A stretch of 40,592 nucleotides of DNA from Alphaproteobacteria bacterium (GTDB lineage Bacteria; Pseudomonadota; Alphaproteobacteria; Bin95): positions 1-40,592 of the forward strand of contig JAJEIH010000077.1 in NCBI GenBank assembly GCA_022827685.1. The letters are read 5' to 3'. A program made the translations under genes and the position numbers. The notes under the pieces were generated by a model. It saw nothing but the letters and a program-made list of their open reading frames with translations, was not told the origin of the DNA and did not search any database. Shown piece by piece: positions 26,981-36,579 of this stretch (positions within the stretch are counted from its first letter, which is position 1; each line of letters starts with the position of its first letter).

Positions 26981-27885
26981 GCCGGTGGCCCTCCCCGGCG
27001 GCCGACGCGCTCGATCTCCCAGTCGAGGCCGACGCCCGTGGCGGCGCGCACCCGCGCGCGCACGTCCTCGGCCAGGTCTTCGAGATCGGCGGCGCTCGCC
27101 GATCCGGTGTTCACGAGGAAATTGCAGTGCATCTCCGAGACCATCGCGCCGCCGCGTTTCAATCCCCGGCAGCCGGCCCGGTCGATCAGCTCCCAGGCGC
27201 TGGCGCCGGCCGGATTGCGGAAGGTGGAGCCGCCCGTGCGCGAGCGGATCGGCTGGCTCGCTTCGCGCGCCGCCGCGATTTCGGCCATGGCGGCGCGCAC
27301 CTCTTCGGCGGGCCGCCTCACGCCCCGGAAGCGCGCCGAGAGGAAGATGCGGTCCCGGCCCACTTCGTTGCCGCGATAGCGGAAGCCGAAATCGGCATTG
27401 AAAAGGCGTTCGATTTCGCCCTGGCGCGTCATGGCATCGGCATCCAGCAGCACATCGGCGGTCTCGCGGCCGTAGGCGCCGGCATTCATGGCGAGCGCGC
27501 CGCCGACCGTGCCCGGTATGCCGGAGAGGAATTCGAGCCCGCCGAGTCCGGCATCGGCGGCCGCGCGAGCGACATTGGCGCAAAGCGCGGCGGCCCCGGC
27601 GAAAACCGTGTCGCCCTCGGCGCGGATGTCGGCGAAACCGCGTCCGAGCCGCAGCACGAGCCCGTCAACGCCGCCGTCGCGGACCAGTGTGTTGGAGGCG
27701 ACGCCCAGAACGGTGAGCGGCACATCCCCGGGCAACTGCATCAGCAGGGCCTGCAGGTCGGGCCGGTCCAGCGGGCGGGCCATCGCCTCCGCAGGGCCGC
27801 CGACCCGGAACCAGGTGATCCGGTCGAGCGGGGCGGCCGCGCTCACGCGCCCCCGGATGCAGGGAAGGGGGAAGCGCGGGGTCAT
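26977..27885 (-). CDS. murB: UDP-N-acetylenolpyruvoylglucosamine reductase
   Basis: 302 residues. FAD/NADPH enzyme that reduces enolpyruvyl-UDP-GlcNAc to UDP-MurNAc. Visible: TWFRVGGPAEAM for FAD, GGLEFLSGIPGTVGGALAMNAGAYG, the catalytic serine in GGSTFRNP, and a final GLDWEIERVG containing the general-acid Glu. ATG 27885 overlaps the murC stop by 4 bp. Length fits the family without the long insertion of the E. coli-type enzyme. Confidence 0.95.
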   Translation of the reverse strand: MTPRFPLPCIRGRVSAAAPLDRITWFRVGGPAEAMARPLDRPDLQALLMQLPGDVPLTVLGVASNTLVRDGGVDGLVLRLGRGFADIRAEGDTVFAGAAALCANVARAAADAGLGGLEFLSGIPGTVGGALAMNAGAYGRETADVLLDADAMTRQGEIERLFNADFGFRYRGNEVGRDRIFLSARFRGVRRPAEEVRAAMAEIAAAREASQPIRSRTGGSTFRNPAGASAWELIDRAGCRGLKRGGAMVSEMHCNFLVNTGSASAADLEDLAEDVRARVRAATGVGLDWEIERVGRRGGPPA

Positions 27886-29267
27886 TTGCGGGCCTCGCGA
27901 AGCGATTCCGGCAGGGCGCGCGCCCAGCCGGTGATGGAGCCCGCGCCGAGACAGACGATGGTGTCGCCGGGGGCCGCCCAGGAGCCGGCGCAGGCCGCCA
28001 GGTCGTCGGGGCCGTCGATCGCCGCCACATCCCAATGCCCGCCTGCCCGCGTCGCAGCCACCAGCGCATCCCGGCTCGCGCCGTCGATCGGCGCCTCGCC
28101 GGCCGCATAGACGGGTGCGATCAACACCTTGTCGGCCTCGGCGAAACAGTGCGCGAAATCATCGAGCAGCGCGTTCAGCCGGGTGTAGCGGTGGGGCTGC
28201 ATGACGGCCATGACCCGCCCGCATCCCGCCAGCCGGGCCGTGGCCAGCACGGCCGCAATCTCGGTCGGGTGGTGGGCGTAGTCGTCGATGATGCGCACGC
28301 CGTCCACCTCGCCCGCGAGCGTGAACCGGCGCTGCACGCCCCGGAACTCGGCGAGCGCCCGGCGAATTGCGTCCTCGGAGATGCCCAGAAGATGGCCGAC
28401 CGAGACGGCCGCGAGCGCGTTCTCCGCATTGTGGCGGCCGGGCACGCCGACCCTCAGATCCTCGATGTCCGCGAGCCCCGACACATCGAGCCAGCAGCTT
28501 GCGGGCTCCAGCACCAGCCCGCTGCCGCGAATATCGGCATCGGGCGCGAACCCGTAGCGAAGCACCGGCCGCCGGCACCGCGCCGCCAGCCGGCGCGAGC
28601 CTTCATTGTCCGCGGACAGAATTACCGTGCCGAAGGGCGGCACCGAGTCCGCGAACCGGGCGAAGCACGCCTCGATCTCTTCGAGGTCGCGATAGTGCTC
28701 CATATGCTCGGCTTCGATATTGGTGACCACGGCAAGCGTCGCCGGGAGATTGAGGAACGACCTGTCGCTTTCGTCCGCCTCGATGACCGCCCAGTCGCCC
28801 CGGCCCAGCTTCGCATTGGAGCCGAGGCCTTCGAGGATGCCGCCGTTGACGACCGTCGGGTCCAGCCCGCCGGCGTCGAGTACGGCCGCAATCATCGCGG
28901 TGGTCGTGGTTTTTCCATGCGTGCCAGAGACGGCAATCGGCCATGAGAGCGAGGCGATGGCCGCCAGTGCCTCCGAGCGATGCAGGACCGGAAGGCCCCG
29001 CCGGAGCGCCTCCTGCCGTTCGGCGTTGTCGTCCGGAACGGCCGTCGAAACCACGACCGCCGCCGCCTCGCCGAGATTGCCGGCGTCATGGCCGATCCGG
29101 ACGGTCAGGCCGAGCGCTTCCAGCCGGGCCGTATTGGCGCTCGCCGAGGCGTCGCTGCCGCCGACCGGGCAACCGAGCCGGTGCAGCAGCTCGGCGATGC
29201 CGCTCATGCCGATGCCGCCGATCCCGATGAAATGGAGCGGCCCGAAGGGAAGAGGGAGCGGCCTCAT
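27882..29267 (-). CDS. murC: UDP-N-acetylmuramate--L-alanine ligase
   Basis: 461 residues. Adds L-Ala to UDP-MurNAc, the first cytoplasmic Mur ligase step. Motifs: HFIGIGGIGMSGIAELL for the UDP site, VSGTHGKTTTTAMI as P-loop, and DYAHHPTEI plus MQPHRYTRL in the C-terminal domain. ATG 29267 overlaps murG by 4 bp and the stop overlaps murB by 4 bp. Confidence 0.96.
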   Translation of the reverse strand: MRPLPLPFGPLHFIGIGGIGMSGIAELLHRLGCPVGGSDASASANTARLEALGLTVRIGHDAGNLGEAAAVVVSTAVPDDNAERQEALRRGLPVLHRSEALAAIASLSWPIAVSGTHGKTTTTAMIAAVLDAGGLDPTVVNGGILEGLGSNAKLGRGDWAVIEADESDRSFLNLPATLAVVTNIEAEHMEHYRDLEEIEACFARFADSVPPFGTVILSADNEGSRRLAARCRRPVLRYGFAPDADIRGSGLVLEPASCWLDVSGLADIEDLRVGVPGRHNAENALAAVSVGHLLGISEDAIRRALAEFRGVQRRFTLAGEVDGVRIIDDYAHHPTEIAAVLATARLAGCGRVMAVMQPHRYTRLNALLDDFAHCFAEADKVLIAPVYAAGEAPIDGASRDALVAATRAGGHWDVAAIDGPDDLAACAGSWAAPGDTIVCLGAGSITGWARALPESLREARK

Positions 29268-30301
29268 GACCCGGCCTCCCGGACTTCGGAAAGGACGAAG
29301 TCCACGAGGGCGTCCGCCGCGTCGGGCCTGCCGAATTGCCGCGCGCCCGCTGCGGCGCGCGCAAGCCGGCCGGGCTCTGCCAGACAGGCTTCCACCAGTT
29401 CGCGCAGCCGGTCCGGGGTGAAGTCGCGGTCGGGGAGCAGCCAGCCTCCGCCCGCCTCGATGACGGCGCGGGCATTGGCGCTCTGGTGGTCGTCGGTCGC
29501 ATGGGGATAGGGCGCGAAGATGGCGGGCCGGCCCGCGGCCGCGAGTTCCGCCACGGTAGAGGCGCCCGCCCGGGCGACGACCAGATGCGCTTCGCCGAGC
29601 GCGCCTGCCATGTCCTCGATGAAGGGCGCCAGGGATGCCTCGACGCCCTGCCTGCGATAGGCGTCGCGCGCCGCCTCCAGGTCTTCCGCGCGGCATTGCT
29701 GGCGGACGACGACCCGGCCGGCGAGAGGGCCGAGCGCCTCCGGCAGCACTTCGGAAAAGATATGCGCGCCCTGGCTGCCGCCGAAGACAAGGAGCCGCAG
29801 GGGCTCGCCGGCGGCAGGGGGCGCATAGGGCCGGTCGCGGAGCGCCGCGATCTCCGGCCGGACGGGATTGCCGACCAGGCGGTCTCCCACGCCGGGATAG
29901 CTGGCGGCGACCTTGACCCTGCCGCGCGCGAGCAGCCGGTTGGTCCTGCCGAGGAGCGCGTTCTGTTCGTGCAGCACGGTCGTGAGGCCGAGCCAGCGGG
30001 CCGCGAGCACGGTCGGCGCGGAGGGATAGCCGCCGAAGCCGACGACCGCGGAGGTGTGCGTCCCGGAGAGCACCTTGCGGGCGTCGAACACGCCGAGCCC
30101 GAGTTGGAGGAGGCCGCGCAGGCTGCGGGGCGCCCCGGCCCGGATGGTATGCACCGGCGCATCCCCCGCGAAGGCGGCGCCCCGCCGGTCGGTGACGGCA
30201 ATGGCCGCTTCGCCGCGGGCGGCGAGGCAGGCGGCGAAGGCGCGGGCGGGGAAGACATGGCCTCCGGTGCCGCCGGCGGCGATGGCGATGGGGCCGGCCA
30301 T
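29264..30301 (-). CDS. murG: Lipid II synthase (UDP-GlcNAc transferase)
   Basis: 345 residues. Peripheral inner-membrane glycosyltransferase (GT28) that turns lipid I into lipid II. Motifs: AAGGTGGHVFPA, VVGFGGYPSAPTV, HEQNALLGRTNRLLA, FGGSQGAHIFSEVLP and VARAGASTVAELAAAGRPA. Its ATG shares one base with the ftsW stop (TGATG) and its end overlaps murC by 4 bp. Confidence 0.95.
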   Translation of the reverse strand: MAGPIAIAAGGTGGHVFPARAFAACLAARGEAAIAVTDRRGAAFAGDAPVHTIRAGAPRSLRGLLQLGLGVFDARKVLSGTHTSAVVGFGGYPSAPTVLAARWLGLTTVLHEQNALLGRTNRLLARGRVKVAASYPGVGDRLVGNPVRPEIAALRDRPYAPPAAGEPLRLLVFGGSQGAHIFSEVLPEALGPLAGRVVVRQQCRAEDLEAARDAYRRQGVEASLAPFIEDMAGALGEAHLVVARAGASTVAELAAAGRPAIFAPYPHATDDHQSANARAVIEAGGGWLLPDRDFTPDRLRELVEACLAEPGRLARAAAGARQFGRPDAADALVDFVLSEVREAGS

Positions 30302-31425
30302 CACAGCACTTCCGCCTGCCCGTCCCGGCGCCGGTTGAGCGCGAGGACGAAGCCGAGCGTGATCGAGGCGGCGAGCAGCGACGAGCCGCCATAGCTGAGG
30401 AAGGGCAGGGTGGTGCCCTTGGTCGGGATGACCTCCAGGGCCGACGCCATGTTGATGAACGCCTGAAGGCCGAAGCTCGCGAGCAGCCCGGAGACGGCCA
30501 GGAAGGCGAACAGGTTTTCCTCCGCCATCAGCCGGAGCGCGCCCCGGCAGACGATGAAGCCGTAGAGCCCGACCACGGAGATGCAGACCAGGAGGCCGAA
30601 CTCCTCGCCCAGCACGGCGAAAATGAAATCCGCATGGGCATCCGGCAGGGTGTCCTTGACGGTGCCCTCGCCGGGTCCCTGGCCGACAAGGCCGCCCTGC
30701 TTGAAGGATTCGAGCGACCGGCCGATCTGGTAGCGGTCGCCGCCGCTGCCGTCGAAGAAGGCGTTGACGCGGTTCGAAACGTGGTCGAAGCCGAAATAGG
30801 CGACGACTCCGCCCATTCCGGCCGCCAGGAAGAGGCCGGCCATCGCCAGCGCCGGCATGCCGGCCAGCGCAAATTGCCCGAACCAGACCGAAACGACCAT
30901 GAAGGTCATGCCGACATCGGGCTGCAGCAGCAGGGCGGCGGAGACGACGGCCAGCAGTCCGGCGGCGATTACAAGCGCGCGGGAGCCGACGACGATGCGG
31001 TGGTGGGCGAACAGCCAGGCGGACACCACGGCCATGCCCGGTTTCAGGAATTCCGAAGGCTGCAGGCCGATGACGCCGAGCGAGAGCCAGCGCTGGGCGC
31101 CCTTGTTCTCCAGTCCGACAAGGGCGGTCACGAGCGTCAGCAGCAGGGCGCCGGCGCCTATGAGGCAGGCGGTCTGGAGCACCTGGACCGGGCTCAGCAG
31201 CGCGCAGCCGGCCATGATGCAGATGGCGACCGGCAGGAACAGGGCGTGCTTGAACAGGAAGTGGAAGCGGTGGTCGCCGTTCAGCTCGGCGACCGCGGGC
31301 CCGGCCGTCGCGATCAGAATGACGCCGAATACGATCAGCGCCGCGGTGGCGCCGATCGTCATCCGGTCCACCGTCCAGACCCATTGGGCTGTCCAGCTTC
31401 GGTCCGTGCGGGGCAGGAAGCTCAT
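30301..31425 (-). CDS. ftsW: Septal peptidoglycan polymerase FtsW (SEDS)
   Basis: 374 residues, about ten membrane helices. SEDS-family glycosyltransferase that polymerises lipid II at the septum with FtsI as partner. Signature parts: NKGAQRWLSLGVIGLQPSEFLKP-type loop at residues about 105-125, LLLQPDVGMTFMV, SNRVNAFFDGSG, VLGEEFGLL and the C-terminal LPFLSYGGSSLL. Assigned as FtsW rather than RodA from its place in the dcw cluster. Overlaps murD by 4 bp. Confidence 0.94.
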   Translation of the reverse strand: MSFLPRTDRSWTAQWVWTVDRMTIGATAALIVFGVILIATAGPAVAELNGDHRFHFLFKHALFLPVAICIMAGCALLSPVQVLQTACLIGAGALLLTLVTALVGLENKGAQRWLSLGVIGLQPSEFLKPGMAVVSAWLFAHHRIVVGSRALVIAAGLLAVVSAALLLQPDVGMTFMVVSVWFGQFALAGMPALAMAGLFLAAGMGGVVAYFGFDHVSNRVNAFFDGSGGDRYQIGRSLESFKQGGLVGQGPGEGTVKDTLPDAHADFIFAVLGEEFGLLVCISVVGLYGFIVCRGALRLMAEENLFAFLAVSGLLASFGLQAFINMASALEVIPTKGTTLPFLSYGGSSLLAASITLGFVLALNRRRDGQAEVL

Positions 31426-32681
31426 GCAGCGCCTCCCGCAAGCCCGCGCACGCCCTCGCGAAACGCATCGCCGCGCGCCTCGAAACTGTCCCACTGGTCG
31501 AACGAGGCGGCGGCCGGCGCCAGCAGCACGACTTCGCCGGGCCGCGCGTCGCGATGGGCGGCCGCCAGCGCCGCGTCGAGATTGCCCAGGCACTCGCATG
31601 CGGCATGGCCGGCAAGCGCCGCCGCGAACGGGGCCTCGGACGCGCCGATGAGATAGGCCTTCGCGATCCGCCCGAACCACGGCCGGACCGCGTCGAGATT
31701 GTCGGTTTTGGCCTGTCCGCCCGCGATCCAGCGCACCTGCTCGAAACTGGCGAGGGCAAAGGCCGCCGACTCCGGGTTGGTCGCCTTGCTGTCGTTCACA
31801 TAGCGGACGCCGGCGACCTCGCCGACGGTTTCCATCCTGTGCGGCAGGCCCCGGAAACCGTCCATGGCGTCGAGCGCGTCCCGGCGGTCGATGCCAAGCG
31901 CGCCGAGCGCCGCCAGCGCGGCGGCCGCATTGCGGCGGTTGTGGAGGCCGGGCAGGGCGGGGAGCGCCGGGCCGTCGTCTCCGGTTGCGACGACAGTCCG
32001 GCCTTCAGCGCGCAAGCGCTCGGCCAGCCGGCGGCACCAGGGGTCGGATACGCCGGTAATGGCGGTCGCCCGGTTCCTGAAAATGCGAGCCTTGTCGGCG
32101 GCGTAGCCATGCATCCCGCCATGCCGGTCGAGGTGGTCCGGAGCGATATTGAGAAGCACGGCGACGTCGAAGGCCGGGCGCGCCGTCAGCGCGAGCTGGT
32201 AGGAGGAGAGTTCGAGCACATAGACGCCGCCCGGCCCGAGCGCCGGCAGGCCGAGCGCCGCCGGCCCGAGATTGCCGCCGACCGCATGCGGCAGCCCCAG
32301 CCTGTCGAGCGCATGCCCGATCAGGGCCGTCACCGTCGATTTGCCGTTGGTGCCGGTGATCCCGACGAAGCGGCAGTCCGGCATGGCGTCGATGAGCAGG
32401 GAGATGTCCGCCTCCGGCCGGACGCGGGCGGCGTCCGCCCTGACCGCAAGCGGATGCGGGCGCGGGTGGAGATGAGGGATGCCGGGGCTCCAGACCAGCC
32501 GATCCAGGCCGGACGGATCGAGGGGCTGCGCATCGCCGAAGTCCCGGCGCAGCTCCTCGCGGTCGTCCCAGACATGGAGAGTCGCGCCGGCCGCCGCCAG
32601 GGCCGCCGCCGCCGCCCGGCCGGACCGCCCGAGCCCCATGACGCCCACCTCGGCGCCGCGGTATGCCGGCAGCGGGATCAT
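31422..32681 (-). CDS. murD: UDP-N-acetylmuramoyl-L-alanine--D-glutamate ligase
   Basis: 419 residues. Adds D-Glu to UDP-MurNAc-L-Ala. Visible: [16 protein letters not shown] at the UDP-binding N-terminus, [16 protein letters not shown] (P-loop), [24 protein letters not shown] and [14 protein letters not shown] 32681 overlaps the mraY stop by 4 bp; the frame is open far upstream through mraY and murF, but homologue N-termini and the overlap fix this start. Confidence 0.95.
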   Translation of the reverse strand: MIPLPAYRGAEVGVMGLGRSGRAAAAALAAAGATLHVWDDREELRRDFGDAQPLDPSGLDRLVWSPGIPHLHPRPHPLAVRADAARVRPEADISLLIDAMPDCRFVGITGTNGKSTVTALIGHALDRLGLPHAVGGNLGPAALGLPALGPGGVYVLELSSYQLALTARPAFDVAVLLNIAPDHLDRHGGMHGYAADKARIFRNRATAITGVSDPWCRRLAERLRAEGRTVVATGDDGPALPALPGLHNRRNAAAALAALGALGIDRRDALDAMDGFRGLPHRMETVGEVAGVRYVNDSKATNPESAAFALASFEQVRWIAGGQAKTDNLDAVRPWFGRIAKAYLIGASEAPFAAALAGHAACECLGNLDAALAAAHRDARPGEVVLLAPAAASFDQWDSFEARGDAFREGVRGLAGGAA

Positions 32682-33766
32682 CGCAGCTTCAGTGTCGCGA
32701 GGCCGATGAGCGCGAGCACGACGGCAATGATCCAGAAGCGGATCACGATGGTCGGCTCCCGCCAGCCCTTTTGCTCGAAGTGGTGGTGCAGCGGCGCCAT
32801 GCGGAACACGCGCTTGCCGGTGAGCTGGAACGAGGCCACCTGAACGATCACCGACACCGCCTCGAGCACGAAGAGCCCGCCGACAATGGCGAGCACCAGT
32901 TCGTGCTTGGTGATGACCGCGACCGAGCCGAGCGTGCCGCCGCAGGCGAGCGAGCCCGTGTCGCCCATGAAGACCATGGCCGGCGGCGCGTTGTACCAGA
33001 GGAAGCCGAGGGATGCGCCCACCAGCGCGCCCAGCAGCACGGAAAGCTCGCCGGCACCCGGGACCGGATGGATCTGCAGATATTCCGCAAACACCGTGTG
33101 GCCGGCCAGATAAGCGATGATGCCGAAGCAGCCGGCGGCGATCATGACCGGCACGATCGCGAGGCCGTCCAGCCCGTCGGTGAGGTTGACCGCGTTCGAC
33201 GCCCCGGTCATCACCAGCACCGCGAAGGGCACGGCGAACCAGCCGAGGTCGATCACGAGGCCCTTGAAGACGGGGATGGCAAGCCCGTAGGCGAGCGGCT
33301 CGCCGACAATTTCGGCCGCGGCGATGGCGGCCGCCGCGCTCACCGCAATCTGGACCGCGAGTTTGACCTTGCCCGGCAGGCCGCGGCTGCTGCGGCGCGC
33401 GAGCTTCAGATAGTCGTCCGCAAAACCGACAAGGCCGAAGGAGAGCGTCACCGCCAGCACGATCCACACATAGGGATTGGCGAGGTCGGCCCAGAGCAAT
33501 GTGCTGGCGATGAGAGCCGAGAGGATCAGCGTGCCGCCCATGGTCGGCGTGCCGCGCTTGGTCTCCAGATGCGATTTCGGGCCGTCTTCGCGGATCGGCT
33601 GCCCTTCGGCCTGTCTGGCGCGCAGCCAGGCGATCATGCCGGGCGCGAGCAGGAAGCTCAGCGCAAGCGCGGTCAGCGTCGCCGCCCCGGACCGGAAGGT
33701 GATGTAGCGGAACAGGTTGAAGAGCTGGAAGTCTTCGGCCAGTGGCGTGAGAAGGTTGTAAAGCAC
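32678..33766 (-). CDS. mraY: Phospho-N-acetylmuramoyl-pentapeptide transferase (lipid I synthase)
   Basis: 362 residues, ten predicted membrane helices. Transfers phospho-MurNAc-pentapeptide to undecaprenyl phosphate. Motifs: [27 protein letters not shown] (the Asp pair), [10 protein letters not shown], and [12 protein letters not shown]. Start ATG 33766 is six bp after the end of murF. Length is typical. Confidence 0.96.
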   Translation of the reverse strand: MLYNLLTPLAEDFQLFNLFRYITFRSGAATLTALALSFLLAPGMIAWLRARQAEGQPIREDGPKSHLETKRGTPTMGGTLILSALIASTLLWADLANPYVWIVLAVTLSFGLVGFADDYLKLARRSSRGLPGKVKLAVQIAVSAAAAIAAAEIVGEPLAYGLAIPVFKGLVIDLGWFAVPFAVLVMTGASNAVNLTDGLDGLAIVPVMIAAGCFGIIAYLAGHTVFAEYLQIHPVPGAGELSVLLGALVGASLGFLWYNAPPAMVFMGDTGSLACGGTLGSVAVITKHELVLAIVGGLFVLEAVSVIVQVASFQLTGKRVFRMAPLHHHFEQKGWREPTIVIRFWIIAVVLALIGLATLKLR

Positions 33767-33772
33767 GGCGGC

Positions 33773-35140
33773 TCAACCTCCTTCCCCTGCGCGGCGCTCC
33801 AGCGCCTCGATCACGGCCTTCATGCCCATGCCGAGCGAGCCCTTGACGAGCACGATGTCGCCCGGCGCCACCGCGTCCGCGACCAGGGGAGCGAGCGCTC
33901 CGGCATCGGGACGGTGCGCGCCGCCCCGGGCACGCGGCAGGCGGTCGAACAGCCGGCGCATCTCGGGCCCGGCGGCGAAGACGAGATCGACCCCGGCCTC
34001 CTCGAGCGGCGCTGCGAGTTCGGCATGGGCGGGGCCCGCATCCGCGCCCAGCTCCAGCATGTCGCCCAGAACCGCGATCCGCCGCCCGCCGGGACCGGGT
34101 TTGCAGAGCCCCAGCACGCCGATGGCGGCGTTCATCGCGGCCGGGCTCGCATTGTAGCTCTCGTCGATCAGCGTCCAGCCGCCCAGATCCCTCCGGGCGC
34201 CGCGGCCGGCGGGCGGGCGGAAATCGGCCAGGACCTCGGGGTCCGGCGCGACGCCGAACGCCTCCAGCACCAGCAGAACGCCGAGCGCATTGAGCGCCCA
34301 ATGCGCGCCGGGGGCACCCAGCCGGAACGCGAACCGGCGGCCCCGGATTTCGGCCGTGATGTCGCTGCCGGAGGCATCGAGCGAGGCGTGGAGCAACACC
34401 GCATCGCCCGCCCGGCGCGAGAACCGCAGGACATCCGCGCCGGCGCGCTCGGCCGCGGCTTCCAGGCGTTCGATATGCGGCGTGTCGGCATTGAGCACCG
34501 CGGCGCCGCCCGGCTCCAGGCCCGCGAATATCTCGGCCTTGGCGTCGGCGACCCCGGCGAGGCTGGAAAAGAACGCCGTGTGCGCGGGCGCGATGGCGGT
34601 CACCAGCGCCGCATGGGGGCGGACTAGGCGGGAAAGGGGCGCGATCTCGCCTGCGTGGTTCATGCCGAGCTCGAAGACGGCGAAGGCCGCCTCGCGCGGC
34701 AGGCGGGCGAGGGAGAGCGGCGCGCCCCACTCATTGTTGAGATTGCCCCGGCTGGCCTCCGTCGCGCCGGCGCGGGAAAGCAGATGGAAGAGCAGGTCCT
34801 TGCAGCCGGTCTTGCCGACGCTGCCAGTGATGGCCGCAATGCGCGCCGTGGAGCGCGCGCGCGCGGCGCGGGCGAGCGCATACAGGCCCGCGCGCGTGTC
34901 CGGGACATGGAGCGAGGGCACGCCCCTGCCGCAGTCGCGGCTCACCATCGCCGCCGCCGCCCCGCCTTCCAGCGCCTGGCCGACGAAGCAGTGCCCGTCA
35001 TGGTTCGGCCCGGCCACGGCCACGAAAAGGTCGCCGGCCGAGACCGCGCGGCTGTCGATGGCGACGCCCGAGGCCTCCCAGCCGCCCTGCGGCGCGCCTC
35101 CGGTGGCGGCGGCGGCTTCGCTGGCGGTCCAGAGCGTCAT
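33773..35140 (-). CDS. murF: UDP-MurNAc-tripeptide--D-alanyl-D-alanine ligase
   Basis: 455 residues. Adds D-Ala-D-Ala to complete the pentapeptide. Motifs: VAIDSRAVSAGDLFVAV, P-loop ITGSVGKTGCKDLL (Cys where Thr is usual after KTG, not expected to block ATP binding), RGNLNNEWGAPLSL, ELGMNHAGEI and DESYNASPAAMNAAI. ATG 35140 overlaps murE by 4 bp. The 6-bp space to mraY is one of the few non-overlapping junctions in the cluster. Confidence 0.95.
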   Translation of the reverse strand: MTLWTASEAAAATGGAPQGGWEASGVAIDSRAVSAGDLFVAVAGPNHDGHCFVGQALEGGAAAAMVSRDCGRGVPSLHVPDTRAGLYALARAARARSTARIAAITGSVGKTGCKDLLFHLLSRAGATEASRGNLNNEWGAPLSLARLPREAAFAVFELGMNHAGEIAPLSRLVRPHAALVTAIAPAHTAFFSSLAGVADAKAEIFAGLEPGGAAVLNADTPHIERLEAAAERAGADVLRFSRRAGDAVLLHASLDASGSDITAEIRGRRFAFRLGAPGAHWALNALGVLLVLEAFGVAPDPEVLADFRPPAGRGARRDLGGWTLIDESYNASPAAMNAAIGVLGLCKPGPGGRRIAVLGDMLELGADAGPAHAELAAPLEEAGVDLVFAAGPEMRRLFDRLPRARGGAHRPDAGALAPLVADAVAPGDIVLVKGSLGMGMKAVIEALERRAGEGG

Positions 35141-36579
35141 GCCGCCTGCTCCGCCAGCTGCCGCGCGACGGCCCGGTCGTCGAACGGATGAACTTCCGCG
35201 CCGACGGTCTGGCTCGTTTCGTGTCCCTTTCCGGCGATCAGCAGGACGTCCTCCGGGCCGGCGTCGTCCATGCCTGCGGCTATGGCCGCCTTCCGGTCGC
35301 CGATTTCCGCTGCGCCGGGGCAGGCGGCGAGAATTGCGGCCCGGATCGACGCCGCATCTTCGGTGCGCGGGTTGTCGTCGGTAACGATGATCCGGTCGGC
35401 CAGGCGCTGCGCGACGGCGCCCATCTCCGCCCGCTTGCCGGGGTCGCGGTCGCCGCCGGCGCCGAAGACCAGCACGAGGCGGCCGCGCACGAAGGGACGG
35501 AGCGCCTCCAGCACTGCGGCGAGCGCCCCCGGCTTGTGGGCGTAATCGACATAGACCGGCGCGCCCGAAGCGGCGCGCGCCGCGAGTTCGAGCCGGCCGC
35601 GAACGCCGCTGAGCCCCTCAAGGCAGGCGACGACGGAATGGGGGTCTTCGCGTTCGCCCGCAACGGCGCCAAGGGCCGCGAGCGCATTCTCCGCCTGGAA
35701 CGCGCCGACGAGGGGCATGCGCACGCGGTGGCGGCGGCCGAGGAAACGGAACGCCGCAACCTGTCCTTCTTCGGCGGGCTCAAGCCGCTCGATCGCGATC
35801 TCCAGCGCCGGTCCGGTTCGCCCGAAATGCCAGACATCGTGCCCGGCGGCGCGGGCCGCCTCGCCCGCCGCCATGCCGGCCGGGTCGTCCGCATTGACCA
35901 CGGCGAGCCCGCCCGGCGGCATCACTCTGCGGAACAGGCCGAGCTTAGCGTCCAGGTAGCTCTCGAAGTCCGGATGGTAGTCGAGGTGGTCGCGCGAGAG
36001 GTTGGTGAACACGCCCGTCGAGACCTTCACGCCGTCGAGGCGGTGCTGGTCGAGGCCGTGGCTGGACGCCTCCAGCGCCACCCGGTCGATGCCAGCCTCC
36101 GCCAGCCGGGCGAGGTCGCGGTGCAGCTCGACCGGATCGGGCGTGGTGAGCGCGCCCGCGCGGCAATGTCCCGGCGCGACAAGGCCGAGCGTGCCGAGAC
36201 TGGCCGCCGGCAGGCCGAGCAGGCGCCACAACTGGCGGATGAAGTCCACCACCGAGGTCTTGCCGCTGGTGCCGGTGACGGCGGCCACCCTTGCCGGCTG
36301 CGTCCCGAAAAACCGCGCCGCCAGCCGGGCGAACAACCGGCGCGGCGCCTCGTCCAGAATGACGGCGACGCCGGCCGGCAGCGAGTCGACGGCCGTGCCG
36401 GCGGGAGCGAGGATTGCCCTGGCGCCCCTGGCGAGCGCGTCCTGGATGAAGGCCCGGCCGTCCGCATTGGCGCCGGGAACGGCCAGGAACAGGTATCCCG
36501 GCCGGACCTCGCGGGAGTCGGCGGTCATGCCGCAGATGCCGAGCGCATCGAGATCGATCCGGCACCCGGCAGCGGACAT
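35137..36579 (-). CDS. murE: UDP-MurNAc-L-Ala-D-Glu--meso-diaminopimelate ligase
   Basis: 480 residues. Adds the third residue of the stem peptide. Motifs: TADSREVRPGYLF, VTGTSGKTSVVDFI (P-loop), ALEASSHGLDQHR, FTNLSRDHLDYHPDF and VDYAHKPGAL. TDDNPRTED contains the DNPR-type sequence known for meso-diaminopimelate-specific MurE, so the wall is expected to be the usual Gram-negative DAP type. ATG 36579 shares one base with the ftsI stop. Confidence 0.95.
   Translation of the reverse strand: MSAAGCRIDLDALGICGMTADSREVRPGYLFLAVPGANADGRAFIQDALARGARAILAPAGTAVDSLPAGVAVILDEAPRRLFARLAARFFGTQPARVAAVTGTSGKTSVVDFIRQLWRLLGLPAASLGTLGLVAPGHCRAGALTTPDPVELHRDLARLAEAGIDRVALEASSHGLDQHRLDGVKVSTGVFTNLSRDHLDYHPDFESYLDAKLGLFRRVMPPGGLAVVNADDPAGMAAGEAARAAGHDVWHFGRTGPALEIAIERLEPAEEGQVAAFRFLGRRHRVRMPLVGAFQAENALAALGAVAGEREDPHSVVACLEGLSGVRGRLELAARAASGAPVYVDYAHKPGALAAVLEALRPFVRGRLVLVFGAGGDRDPGKRAEMGAVAQRLADRIIVTDDNPRTEDAASIRAAILAACPGAAEIGDRKAAIAAGMDDAGPEDVLLIAGKGHETSQTVGAEVHPFDDRAVARQLAEQAA

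Noticed and set aside
35137-35140. Possible frameshift between murE and murF
   Set aside because: The junction is an ordinary 4-bp stop/start overlap; both proteins are full length with intact motifs.
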